From CALZJC01 sp041574955 (lineage in GTDB: Bacteria > Acidobacteriota > Thermoanaerobaculia > Multivoradales > JAHEKO01), in assembly GCA_041574955.1 (NCBI GenBank), contig JBFGNS010000016.1, positions 1 through 42,023 of the forward strand: 42,023 nt of DNA, written 5' to 3'. Below, piece after piece: positions 1 to 8,378 of the stretch. The notes beneath the pieces were generated by a model. That model did no database searches and was not told the DNA's origin. It saw nothing but the letters and a program-made list of their open reading frames with translations. Numbering within the stretch: the stretch's first letter is position 1; every line of letters starts with the position of its first letter. The position numbers were made by a program, and so were the translations under genes.

Positions 1-101
1 CCTCCGCGCTTGTTGGAGGGTGGTGGGGTTGGGACAGGAGCGGTGCTCTGGAGCTGGTCGGCCCCTTCTCGGGCGGCGTGCTTCCTGGGCTTTCCCCCAC
101 C

Positions 102-122
102 GGCTTCGCCTAGGGCGAAGCC
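102..122. repeat. perfect short hairpin downstream of the first gene
   Basis: A 9-bp perfect inverted repeat (ggcttcgcc / ggcgaagcc) with a 3-nt loop lies 19 nt beyond the stop codon of the minus-strand gene at 141. No T-run follows on either strand, so this is at best a T-less terminator. It could also be a copy of a dispersed palindrome. Confidence 0.5.
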
Positions 123-140
123 ACCCCGGAGATAGGGGGT

Positions 141-1151
141 TCAGGCGAGGGGGTGGAGGGGGGAGAGGTGCGGGTCGGTGGGGGTGGGGTGGTCGGCGGT
201 GGGGGTGGTGTCGGGTGGGGAGGGCTTGGCCTGGAGGGCGAGGTACTCCTGGCGGTTGGCGGCTACGGCCTGCGGGAGCCAGGCCGGGGGGTTGGCAGCG
301 GCGAGGTCGCCGGCCAGGTCGAACGGTATGAAGAAGGCGTCGGTGGGGTCGTCGATCAGGCCGCGGTGCTGGGCGTCGTCGGCCAGCCGGCGATAGCGCG
401 GGACGAGCTCATCGAGCGCGGCGCGGTAGAGCTCGCGGAAACGGCCGCGCAGCGGGTGCCCGGGCGGCAGCGGGAGGCCGGAGGTGGCGGCGCGAGCGGC
501 TTCGGCGCGGGCGGGGTCGGCGGCCCACGACGGCAGCAGCGGCTCGGGCGGGCCCAGCCTGTCGAGCCGGGCGAGGCGGCCGGAGCGGAACCGCCAGGCT
601 TCGCGGCCGAGGCAGGGTGGCGCCGGTTGGTCGGCGGCGCGGCGGCGGCGGCGGTCGAGGGAGGCGAGCAGGTCGGCCAGGAAGGCGTCCGAGAGGGACG
701 GGAGAAGCTCGCTCAGACGGCGGCGAAACTCCTCCCAGGGCGGCCCGGGCGGGGCCTTCGAGGCGGGCAGTTGCGCGGCGGACCGCAGCCGCAGCCGCAG
801 GCGGTGGGCCAGGGCGGCGCCGGCGAGGCGGGCGCGGCCGGTGCCGGCTGGCGCCCGGCCGGCGGGATCGACCAGCGCCGCCAGCGCCTCGGCCTCTGCC
901 GGCGCCTTGCCGAGCGCCGCCTCGAGGCGCGCCGTCTCGAGGTAGAGCCGCAGCTCGACGAAGCGCACCGGCGCCAGCTCGATGAGCGGCAGCCCGAGCC
1001 GGTGGAGCGCCGAGCGCAGGCCGGTCACCACCACGTGGCGCAGCAGCGTGGCTCCGAAGTGGCTGTGGGGAGGAAGCGGTCCGGGCAGCAGCAGGGCGCG
1101 GCTCAACCGCGGCAGGCCGGCGCCGGTCCCCTGCGGGCCTTCGGCGGACAT
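141..1151 (-). CDS. hypothetical protein resembling the helical linker of PEP-synthase-like enzymes
   Basis: 336 residues. The ATG at 1151 is the only reasonable start before the divergent gene at 1279. The protein is rich in Ala, Arg and Leu and mostly helical. Around residues 265-310 it reads like the segment before the phosphohistidine domain of PEP/pyruvate-binding dikinases, with ...GLIDDPTDAFFIPFDL..., a conserved-looking 'DDP.D.FF...D' pattern followed by a helical stretch. The ATP-grasp domain, the mobile phosphohistidine domain and the PEP-binding barrel are all missing. The last 30 residues are Pro/Thr-rich tail. It may be a remnant or a stand-alone helper of a split enzyme, but no partner gene is in the window. 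Function is not assigned; the family link rests on recognition of a short segment. Confidence 0.55.
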   Translation of the reverse strand: MSAEGPQGTGAGLPRLSRALLLPGPLPPHSHFGATLLRHVVVTGLRSALHRLGLPLIELAPVRFVELRLYLETARLEAALGKAPAEAEALAALVDPAGRAPAGTGRARLAGAALAHRLRLRLRSAAQLPASKAPPGPPWEEFRRRLSELLPSLSDAFLADLLASLDRRRRRAADQPAPPCLGREAWRFRSGRLARLDRLGPPEPLLPSWAADPARAEAARAATSGLPLPPGHPLRGRFRELYRAALDELVPRYRRLADDAQHRGLIDDPTDAFFIPFDLAGDLAAANPPAWLPQAVAANRQEYLALQAKPSPPDTTPTADHPTPTDPHLSPLHPLA

Positions 1152-1278
1152 GTAGGGCGATGCTAACCGCGCGCGGGCTCGAGCGGTACCACGCAGACCG
1201 GGGGACGGGCTCGTCGTACAGCCGCGACAAGGCGGTCCCCGGGGGGCGACGGCGAGGCCTGCTGTACCGTACTCGTCC

Positions 1279-2844
1279 ATGGAGATGTGGGAACCGGCGG
1301 ACTGCAGGCGCCGTGGCGCGGTGGGTGCCGCAGGCGGGTCGAGGCCGCGGCGACGGCCGGCGGTTCGCTGTGCGGTGGCGCTCGCGGCTTGGGTGCTCGC
1401 CACGCCGGCGGTGGCCGGGCCGGTCGAGGCGCCGCCGGCAAGCCCGCCGGTGCCGGTCGAGATCGAGGTCGCGGAGGACCCGGCCGCCGACGCCTGGCAG
1501 GTCACATACCGGTTCGCCGAGCCGGTGGCGGGCATCGTCTTCCAGCGCGGCCGGCAGCCGTTCCGCGCCGGCGCGTGGGAGCTGCGGTCGCCAGGCGCGA
1601 CGTGGCGGGTGCACGACAGCCGCGACGCGGTGCTGGCCGCCTCCGGCGGTGCGCGCGAGCTGCGCCTCCGGTTCGCCTCCGACTTCGAGCCGCGGGAGAA
1701 GGAGTACGAGCTCAACGTCTCCTACACCGACGGCGGTCGCCTGGTCTACACCGGTCACCTGAGCGTGCGCCCGCTGGTGGCGGGCGGTGCGGGCCTGGCC
1801 GCCGGCAGGCTCGCCGACCACCGCTGGCGGTTCCGCACCGCCGGCGAGCGCTGGATCGTCGTACGCGACCGCGCGGCGCGGGGTGAGCTCGACTGGCAGG
1901 AGGAGGCCGCCGGCACAGGGGACGGCACCTACGCCTACTTCGGGCCCCGGCCGCCCGACCGCCGCGAGCGGATGACGATGCTGCTGGATCCGGGCCTGCC
2001 CGAATGGATGCGTGTCCGGGCGGAGTGGATCCTGCCGCGGTTGACCGACCGCTTCGCCGCCGAGACCGGCGTCGAGCTGGCGTTCCGGCCGCTGGTGATG
2101 ATCTCGTTCCGGCCGGCGGACACCAGCGGCCTGACCTTCTCCGGCGGCACGCTCGACGGCCTGGTGCAGATGTCCGCGATCGGCCGCGCCTGGCGGCAGC
2201 AGACCGCCGAGGCCGACGCCATGTGGCTGGACCGCACGGCGCACGAGATCTTCCACTTCTGGGCCGGCGAGAGCTTCGTGGCGGCGCTCGAGGACGGCGA
2301 TGCCTGGCTCACCGAGGGTGCCGCAGACCTGTTCGCCCTGGAGGCGATGCTGGGTCTGGGGCTGATCGACGAGGCGACTCGGCGGCGCCGGCTGGTCGAG
2401 GCCGCCAACCGGTGCCTGGTCGGGCTCGAGGGTGAGCCGCTCCTGGCCTCCGCCGAGCCGGGCCGTTTCGCCAACATGTACGCCTGCGGTTCGACCCTCT
2501 GGCTATGGGCGGGGGCCGCGGTCGCCGAGGCCACCGGCGGCGAGGACGGCGTGGCGGCGCTGACGCGCGAGCTGTTCGCCGCCAGCGGCGGCGAGCTCAC
2601 AACCTACCGCTTCCTCGAGACGGTGCACCGGCTGACCGGCTCGCCGTGGGCCGGGGCGCCGCTCGCCCGGCTGCTGCTCGACGGCGTGGCGGCCGACGCC
2701 GACGCCTTCTTCCTCGCGCACATGCAGGCCGCCGGCCTGCCGGTGCGGCTGGCACCGCCGGCCGGGGCGACGCTGCGGCCGGGCAGCCAGGCACCCGCGC
2801 CCCACCGCTCCTGGTCGCGGCTGCTGGCGCTCGACGGCGAGTAG
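1279..2844 (+). CDS. secreted M1-like zinc metallopeptidase
   Basis: 521 residues, probably exported: an Arg-rich N-terminus is followed by a hydrophobic stretch ending ATPAVAG near residue 47. The middle carries HEIFH (H322, E323, H326), then a WLTEG segment with the third ligand E346. This is the HExxH...E gluzincin arrangement of M1 aminopeptidases, although the spacing here is 19 rather than the usual 18. The N-terminal 200 residues look like the beta-sandwich that precedes M1 catalytic domains, and the C-terminus is helical. Family members of this length often lack a clear GxMEN exopeptidase motif, and I see none here, so endo- versus aminopeptidase activity is open. No clear ribosome binding site precedes the ATG at 1279, so the exact start is uncertain. 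It is transcribed away from the gene ending at 141, with a 127-nt shared upstream region. Confidence 0.8.
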   Translation: MEMWEPADCRRRGAVGAAGGSRPRRRPAVRCAVALAAWVLATPAVAGPVEAPPASPPVPVEIEVAEDPAADAWQVTYRFAEPVAGIVFQRGRQPFRAGAWELRSPGATWRVHDSRDAVLAASGGARELRLRFASDFEPREKEYELNVSYTDGGRLVYTGHLSVRPLVAGGAGLAAGRLADHRWRFRTAGERWIVVRDRAARGELDWQEEAAGTGDGTYAYFGPRPPDRRERMTMLLDPGLPEWMRVRAEWILPRLTDRFAAETGVELAFRPLVMISFRPADTSGLTFSGGTLDGLVQMSAIGRAWRQQTAEADAMWLDRTAHEIFHFWAGESFVAALEDGDAWLTEGAADLFALEAMLGLGLIDEATRRRRLVEAANRCLVGLEGEPLLASAEPGRFANMYACGSTLWLWAGAAVAEATGGEDGVAALTRELFAASGGELTTYRFLETVHRLTGSPWAGAPLARLLLDGVAADADAFFLAHMQAAGLPVRLAPPAGATLRPGSQAPAPHRSWSRLLALDGE

Positions 2845-2879
2845 GAGTCGGTGGGGCGGCGCCTTGATCCCAGGGTTCC

Positions 2880-4331
2880 CTACGGCTTCCAGAAGGCGCG
2901 CGTGAACAGCGCCGCGATCGCGTACACCTCGAGCCGTCCGAGCCACATCAGCAGCACCATCAGCAGCTTCTCGGCGGCGTTGAACAGGGCGAAGTTCTCG
3001 GTCGGGCCGACCGCCCTGAGGCCGGGGCCGATGTTGCCGAGGGTGGCGGCCGAGGCGGTGGCGGCGGTGATCAGGTCGGGTCCGCCGACCGACAGCAGCA
3101 GCGCGCCCACCCCCCAGGTCGACAGGTAGAGGATGAAGAAGCCGGCCACCGAGCGCACCACCGAGTCGGGCACCGCCTTGCCGCCGACGAACACCGACAG
3201 GATGGTGTTGGGGCTGAAGATCAGCCGCACCTCGCGCAGCGCCGACTTGACGCCGACCACCATCCGCATCACCTTCATCGAGCCGGCGGTCGAGCCGGCG
3301 CAGCCGCCGACGAACATCAGCACCACCAGCAGCATGCGGCTGAACACCGACCAGTCGTTGAAGTCGGCGGTGGCGAAGCCGGTGGTGGTCAGCAGCGACA
3401 CCACCTGGAACAGCGAGTCGAGCAGCGCCGCCAGCGGCCGTGTGTAGAGACCCTCGCGCACCAGGTCCCAGGTGACCAGCAGTGCCGCCCCGGCCAGGAT
3501 CACGCAGTAGAGACGGAACTCGGTGTCGCGGAACAGGTTCCAGTTGACGCGCCGGCGCAGCCCGAAGAAGAGCGAGAAGTTGGTCCCGGCCAGGATCATG
3601 AAGACGATGATGATGAGGTGCACGAGCGGCGACTCGAAGGCTGCCACCGAGGCGTTGCGCGGCGAGAAGCCGCCGGTCGACATGGTCGAGAAGGTGTGGG
3701 TCAGGGCGTCGTAGAGGTTCATGCCGGCCACCATCAGCAGCGCCGTCTCGGCGACCGTGAAGCCGAGGTAGATCTTCCACAGGGTGGCGGCGGTGGTGTG
3801 GATGCGCGGCTGCAGGGTCTCGGCGGTGGGGCCGGGTACCTCCATCTTGTAGAGGAAGCGCGCGCCCGGCCCCAGCTCGGGCAGCAGCGCGACGAACAGC
3901 ACGATGATGCCCATGCCGCCCAGCCACTGGGTGAAGCTGCGCCAGAACAGCACCCCCAGCCCGGCTGCCTCGATGTTGGTCATCACCGAAGCGCCAGTGG
4001 TGGTGAAGCCCGAGGCCGACTCGAACAGCGCGTCGACCGGCACGGTGAGGGTGCCGGTCAGCATGTACGGCAGCGCGCCGAAAACCGACGCCAGAACCCA
4101 GCCGCCGACCACGATCAAAACGCCCTCGCGGCGGTACATCTCGCCGCTGCGCTCGGCGCCCAGCAGCATCATGGCGCCGCCGGCGATGGCGGTCACCAGC
4201 GCCGAGACCAGGAACGATCGCGCGTCGGCGGTCTCGCCGAACGCCAGGCAGCAGAAAAAAGGCGCCAGCTCGGCGGCCGCCAGCAGCAGGGTCAGGCGGC
4301 CGAGAAACCTGAGCGGCGGCCGGAAGTTCAC
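2880..4331 (-). CDS. trkH: TrkH-type potassium uptake channel subunit
   Basis: 483 residues, polytopic inner-membrane protein of the TrkH/KtrB superfamily, the K+-conducting subunit. Four pore-like repeats are visible as glycine-containing filter segments: SASGFTTTGAS near residue 105, TMSTGGFSPRN near 217, LTTTGFATADF near 317, and ATLGNIGPGL near 440. Long hydrophobic helices lie between them. The start is GTG at 4331, overlapping the trkA stop by four bases (GTGA), so the two are translationally coupled and form one operon with trkA upstream. Length matches the family (about 480-490). TrkH works with a peripheral TrkA ring that gates it in response to nucleotides, and that partner is encoded next door. 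Confidence 0.93.
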   Translation of the reverse strand: MNFRPPLRFLGRLTLLLAAAELAPFFCCLAFGETADARSFLVSALVTAIAGGAMMLLGAERSGEMYRREGVLIVVGGWVLASVFGALPYMLTGTLTVPVDALFESASGFTTTGASVMTNIEAAGLGVLFWRSFTQWLGGMGIIVLFVALLPELGPGARFLYKMEVPGPTAETLQPRIHTTAATLWKIYLGFTVAETALLMVAGMNLYDALTHTFSTMSTGGFSPRNASVAAFESPLVHLIIIVFMILAGTNFSLFFGLRRRVNWNLFRDTEFRLYCVILAGAALLVTWDLVREGLYTRPLAALLDSLFQVVSLLTTTGFATADFNDWSVFSRMLLVVLMFVGGCAGSTAGSMKVMRMVVGVKSALREVRLIFSPNTILSVFVGGKAVPDSVVRSVAGFFILYLSTWGVGALLLSVGGPDLITAATASAATLGNIGPGLRAVGPTENFALFNAAEKLLMVLLMWLGRLEVYAIAALFTRAFWKP

Positions 4332-5692
4332 TTCGCCTCGCGGCTCGGGAACAGCAGCTGCACGGTGTCGAGCTCGTCCTCTTGGACGAACAGGATCACC
4401 AGGTCGCCGGCCTGCAGGCGGTCCTTGCCGCGTGGCACGAACACCTTGTCACCGCGCACCACGGCGCCCACGATCAGTCCGCGCGGCGGCTTCATCTCGG
4501 CCAGCGTCACGCCCGCCGCCGGGCTGGCGTCGGCCAGCCGCCGCTCGAGCACCTGGGCGGCGCCGCGCTTGAGCGACACGATGTTCGAGCTGTAGCCGCT
4601 GTCGATGTACTCCCGCACCCGCTGGTAGGCCAGCAGCCGGGGGCTGAACACCTCGCGCAGGCCGAGGTGGCGCCACAGCTCCGAGGTCTCGGTGCGGTGC
4701 ACCAGCGCCAGCTCCTGCGGCACGCCCAGCTCGCGCGCCAGCAGGCAGGCCATCAGGTTGTTCTCGTCGTGGCCGGAGAGCGCCACGAAGGTGCGCGCCT
4801 GGCCGACGCGCTCCGACTTGAGCAGCGCCAGGTCGGTGGCGTCTCCCAGGATGACCTGGTGCTCGGGAAAGCGGGCGGCCAGGTCCTGGGCGCGCCGCCG
4901 GTCGCGCTCGATCAGCTTGACCCGGGCGTCCTCGAAGCGGCTCAGTGAGGCCGCCACCGCGCGGCCGGTGGCGCCTCCCGCGCCGGCGATCACCACCGTG
5001 CCCATCACCCCCGGGCTCGATGCCACCATCCGCTCGGCGGCGCCGATGACGTCGGTGGTGCCCAGGATCAGCGCGTCGTCGCCGGCCTGGGCGCGGTCGG
5101 CACCGCCGGGGATGATCAGGTCGGGTCCGCGAAAGTAGGCCACCACCAGGCTGTTGGCCGGCATCTCGACCTCGGACAGAGGCTTCTGGGTGAGCGGCGA
5201 CTTGTCGTCCAGCCGGATCTTTCTGAGCTGGACCTTGCCCTCGGCCAGGTACTCGACCGCCACCGTGTTGTGCCCCCGGATGCGGTTGAGCACCCGGGTG
5301 GTGGTGAGCAGCTGGGTGGAGAGCAGCAGGTCGACGCCGAACACCTCCTCGTACAGCCGGCGGTGCACGGTGGCCTCCTCCGCCAGGCCGACCCGCACCA
5401 CGGTGCGCCGCGCGCCCAGCCGCTTGGCCACCAGCGCCGCCGCCAGGTTGGCCTCGTCGGCCGAGGACACCGCCATGAACAGGTTGCAGTCGCCGACGCC
5501 GGCCGCCTCGAGCACCGAGGGGTGGGCGCCGTTGCCCTCGACCGCCATGACGTCGAGCTCATCCTCGATGCGGGCTCGCTTGAGCGGGTCGATCTCGATC
5601 ACCGACACGTCGTGGCCCTGCTGTGAGAGCGAGCGGGCGAGGTGGTAGCCCACCTCGCCGGCGCCCATCACTGCGTAGCGTGTGCGTGCCAT
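4328..5692 (-). CDS. trkA: TrkA, NAD-binding regulatory subunit of K+ uptake
   Basis: 454 residues, the family length for a tandem two-RCK TrkA. The first Rossmann half opens MARTRYAVMGAGEVG with the dinucleotide loop GAGEVG (residues 10-15) and an acidic EID at the end of beta-2. A TrkA-C half-domain follows. The second Rossmann half starts around residue 235 with GAGGATGRAV, then another TrkA-C domain ending near the C-terminus. It is a cytoplasmic, peripheral regulator that binds TrkH. I chose the ATG at 5692 because it starts directly at the Rossmann fold. The much longer open frame upstream runs antisense through the TonB receptor gene and is not real. It is first gene of the trkA-trkH operon. 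A good -10 element lies about 15 nt upstream of the start. Confidence 0.93.
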   Translation of the reverse strand: MARTRYAVMGAGEVGYHLARSLSQQGHDVSVIEIDPLKRARIEDELDVMAVEGNGAHPSVLEAAGVGDCNLFMAVSSADEANLAAALVAKRLGARRTVVRVGLAEEATVHRRLYEEVFGVDLLLSTQLLTTTRVLNRIRGHNTVAVEYLAEGKVQLRKIRLDDKSPLTQKPLSEVEMPANSLVVAYFRGPDLIIPGGADRAQAGDDALILGTTDVIGAAERMVASSPGVMGTVVIAGAGGATGRAVAASLSRFEDARVKLIERDRRRAQDLAARFPEHQVILGDATDLALLKSERVGQARTFVALSGHDENNLMACLLARELGVPQELALVHRTETSELWRHLGLREVFSPRLLAYQRVREYIDSGYSSNIVSLKRGAAQVLERRLADASPAAGVTLAEMKPPRGLIVGAVVRGDKVFVPRGKDRLQAGDLVILFVQEDELDTVQLLFPSREAK

Positions 5693-5705
5693 GCGGAGCG
5701 TCAGG

Positions 5706-5711
5706 ATTGTA
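5706..5711 (-). promoter_or_regulatory. possible -10 element of trkA-trkH
   Basis: On the minus strand this reads TACAAT, five of six matches to the sigma70 -10 consensus, some 15 nt before the trkA ATG. That would give a very short leader. No convincing -35 hexamer is visible at 17 nt spacing, so this is tentative. Confidence 0.35.
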
Positions 5712-5860
5712 TCCGTCCGGCGTGCGCGGGGAGGGGCGGAAGGCTGGTGGCGCGGGCTCCGCGTGCGGCTCCTGGCGCTCGCTTCCGCCGCGCGGAGCGC
5801 AAGTGGTATCGTCGGCCCCACGAACAGCGGTGTTACAACGGAATCCGAGGGAGGTTGCCG

Positions 5861-8251
5861 ATGAGCCTGAAGCGTGTTCTCGTCCTCGCGGTCGCGTCGT
5901 GTCTCGCCCTGAGCAGTGTCGCCCTGGCGCAAGGCGGCCGTATCGAAGGCCGCGTGGTGCGCGCCGACGGCACCGGCGTGGGTGGCGTCACGGTGGTGGT
6001 CAACGAAGCCGGCCTGGCCGGCATCACCGACTCCAACGGTAGTTTCCGCTTCGCCGGCGTGCCGGCCGGCACCTACTCGATCAGCTTCACGCTGGGCGAC
6101 AACGCCGACACGATGAGCGGTGTCGAGGTCGCCGCCGGGCAGACGGCGCGGGTCGACCAGACCGTCGACTGGGAGCTTTCGTTCGCCGACACCATCACGG
6201 TGGTGTCGGCCTCGCGCCGTGCGGAGCGCATCGTCGAAGCGCCGGCAGCGGTGACGCTGGTCACCGAGGCGGAGATCCAGCGCGAGGGCAGCCACGGCCA
6301 GCTTCCAAAGCTGCTCGAGTTCACCCCCGGCGTCGAGCCCACCCAGAGCGGCCTGTTCGACTACAACCTGAACACCCGCGGCTTCAACAGCTCGCTCAAC
6401 CGGCGGCTGGTGGTGCTGGTCGACGGCCGCGATCCGTCGGTGCCGTTCCTCGCCGCCCAGGAGTGGATCACCGTTTCGCAGTACATGAACGACCTGTCGA
6501 GCGCCGAGCTGGTGCGCGGTCCGAGCTCGGCGCTGTACGGCAAGAACGCCTTCAACGGCGTGCTCAACCTGGTGACCAAGGCGCCGGGCTCGAACCTCGG
6601 CGGCCAGCTGCGGCTGAGCGGCGGTGAGCTGTCGACCCGCAAGGCCGAGCTGCGCTGGGCGGGCGACGTCGGCGGCGGCTGGTTCGTCAAGCTCAACGGC
6701 AGCTACCTGGAGAGCGGCGACTTCTCGGTGGACCGCAACGTGGCGCCGGAGTACGCGGGCCTGGTGCGGGAGGCGGTGCCGCGGGTGATCGGAGACAACC
6801 AGGCCAGCTTCTACAACCTGCGCTTCGACAAGGAGATGTCGAACCAGTCGATCCTGACGCTCGAGGGAGGCTTCGCCCACGGCGAGCAGCCGGCGCTGCA
6901 GACCGGCATCGGGCGGTTCTCCATCCCCGACGTCGACCGCAACTGGCTGCGTTTCAACTTCACCTCCGGCCATTGGAACTTCCTGGCCTACTTCAACGAC
7001 CGCGACGGCGACGACCAGACGGCGCTGCAGTCGGGCGGCATCACCTTCCTCGACAGCCAGAACTCGCACTACGAGGTGCAGACCAACTGGGACTTCCGGG
7101 GCGGCAAGGTGCGGCTGGTGGCCGGCGCCAGCCACCGCGAGGAGGAGATCGACTCGAAGAACCCGGCGGGCGCGCAGACGCTGGTGTTCGCGCCGGTCGA
7201 CTCGGACTCGCAGGCGGCCTACGCGCAGGTCGACTTCGACATCGGCAAGAAGGCCAAGCTGGTGCTGGCCGGCCGCTGGGACGACTCGACCCTGCACGAG
7301 GAGCAGTTCTCGCCCAAGGGCGCGCTGGTGGTCAGCCTCAACCCGCAGAACACCCTGCGCTTCGGCTACAACGAGGCGTTCCAGGTGGCCAACTACTCCG
7401 AGCTGTTCCTGTTCACCAGGGTGGGCGTGCTGCCGGGCGCACTGATCGACGGCTTGGTGTGCGGCCGCTTCGGGCTGTCCTGCGGCCTCGCCCCGGCCAT
7501 CCCGGTGATCGCCTCGGGCAACGCCTCGCTCGAGGTCGAGGAGGTCAAGAGCTTCGAGATCGGCTACACCGGCGTGCTCGGCGGCAAGGCGTTCCTGACC
7601 GTCGACTACTACAACAGCGAGCTCAACAACTTCATCACCGACCTGCTGCCGCAGACCGGCACCGCGCTCGGGCAGATCAACCCCAACTACCCGACGTTCA
7701 CCGCGCCGGGCATCCCGGCGCCGATCCTGGCGGCGTTGATCGGCACCGTCGCAGGGCTCACCGGTGGCGGCCAGCTGACCTTCGGCCCCGACGGCAGCCA
7801 GATCGTCACCGCGGTCTCCTACACCAACTTCGGCCAGGTGGACACCGAGGGCGTCGACCTCGGCCTGACGGTGCGCGCCAGCAACAACTGGCGGTTCAAC
7901 GCCAACTACTCCTGGTTCGACTTCGAGACCCAGCAGGCCCTGGCCGGCGATCCGCTGGTGCCCAACGCGCCGGAGAACAAGGGTGGGCTGGGCGTGGCCT
8001 ACACCGCCGACAAGTTCGACTGGTCGATCAACGGCCGCTTCGTCGAGGGCTTCGACTGGTCGGTGGGAACGCTGTTCCGTGGCCGCGTGCCGTCGTACGA
8101 GACCGTCGACCTGAACGCCAACTACCACATCAGCGACAGCGTGTCGGTGGGCCTGAACGTCTCGAACCTGTTCGACGACGAGCACTTCGAAGCGTTCGGC
8201 GGCGACCTGCTGGGCCGCCGGGCGATCGGCAACATCACCTTCAACTGGTAG
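5861..8251 (+). CDS. TonB-dependent receptor with N-terminal carboxypeptidase-regulatory-like domain
   Basis: 796 residues, outer-membrane beta-barrel transporter. A signal peptide (residues 1-24, ending VALAQ) is followed by a CarboxypepD_reg-like Ig fold (about 27-105, with GRVVRADGTGVGGVTV and later AGTYSISF). The TonB plug comes next (about 120-240, including the ADTITVVSASRR box region and GPSSALYGKNAFNGVLN), then the barrel. The C-terminus ends in aromatic Trp (NITFNW), as expected for BAM-assembled barrels. The ATG at 5861 has a strong ribosome site (gagggagg) and begins at the signal peptide. It is a single gene, divergent from trkA and closed by an intrinsic terminator. No SusD partner is adjacent, so this is not a complete Sus pair. 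Substrate is unknown: the regulatory domain is common in peptide, glycan and siderophore receptors. Confidence 0.92.
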   Translation: MSLKRVLVLAVASCLALSSVALAQGGRIEGRVVRADGTGVGGVTVVVNEAGLAGITDSNGSFRFAGVPAGTYSISFTLGDNADTMSGVEVAAGQTARVDQTVDWELSFADTITVVSASRRAERIVEAPAAVTLVTEAEIQREGSHGQLPKLLEFTPGVEPTQSGLFDYNLNTRGFNSSLNRRLVVLVDGRDPSVPFLAAQEWITVSQYMNDLSSAELVRGPSSALYGKNAFNGVLNLVTKAPGSNLGGQLRLSGGELSTRKAELRWAGDVGGGWFVKLNGSYLESGDFSVDRNVAPEYAGLVREAVPRVIGDNQASFYNLRFDKEMSNQSILTLEGGFAHGEQPALQTGIGRFSIPDVDRNWLRFNFTSGHWNFLAYFNDRDGDDQTALQSGGITFLDSQNSHYEVQTNWDFRGGKVRLVAGASHREEEIDSKNPAGAQTLVFAPVDSDSQAAYAQVDFDIGKKAKLVLAGRWDDSTLHEEQFSPKGALVVSLNPQNTLRFGYNEAFQVANYSELFLFTRVGVLPGALIDGLVCGRFGLSCGLAPAIPVIASGNASLEVEEVKSFEIGYTGVLGGKAFLTVDYYNSELNNFITDLLPQTGTALGQINPNYPTFTAPGIPAPILAALIGTVAGLTGGGQLTFGPDGSQIVTAVSYTNFGQVDTEGVDLGLTVRASNNWRFNANYSWFDFETQQALAGDPLVPNAPENKGGLGVAYTADKFDWSINGRFVEGFDWSVGTLFRGRVPSYETVDLNANYHISDSVSVGLNVSNLFDDEHFEAFGGDLLGRRAIGNITFNW

Positions 8252-8276
8252 GCCGGGCGGAAACGCCAGGGCTCGA

Positions 8277-8306
8277 GGCCCCCGCGCGGGCGGCGGGGGC
8301 CTTTTT
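8277..8306 (+). terminator. intrinsic terminator of the TonB receptor gene
   Basis: A 7-bp G/C stem (ggccccc at 8277-8283 / gggggcc at 8295-8301) is followed directly by five T residues. It lies 26 nt after the stop codon. Confidence 0.85.
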
Positions 8307-8312
8307 CTTGCC

Positions 8313-8378
8313 TAGCCTGACCTTCTCTTCAGGCACCTGCGGCCGCTCGCCGAGCGGCTCGGTGAGAAGGTCGGGCTA
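8313..8378. repeat. long inverted repeat at the 3' end of the malic enzyme gene
   Basis: The arms are 15 bp with one mismatch (8313-8327 and 8364-8378). Inside them is a second hairpin, gccgctc / gagcggc. The right arm contains the malic enzyme stop codon. No T-run follows on the minus strand. It may terminate or stabilise transcripts of the two convergent genes. Confidence 0.6.

Noticed and set aside
5693..8185. Very long minus-strand frame continuous with trkA (1285 codons in all)
   Set aside because: It is the antisense shadow of the TonB receptor gene in GC-rich DNA; His/Gln/Val/Arg-rich without any domain, while the plus strand has signal peptide, plug and barrel.
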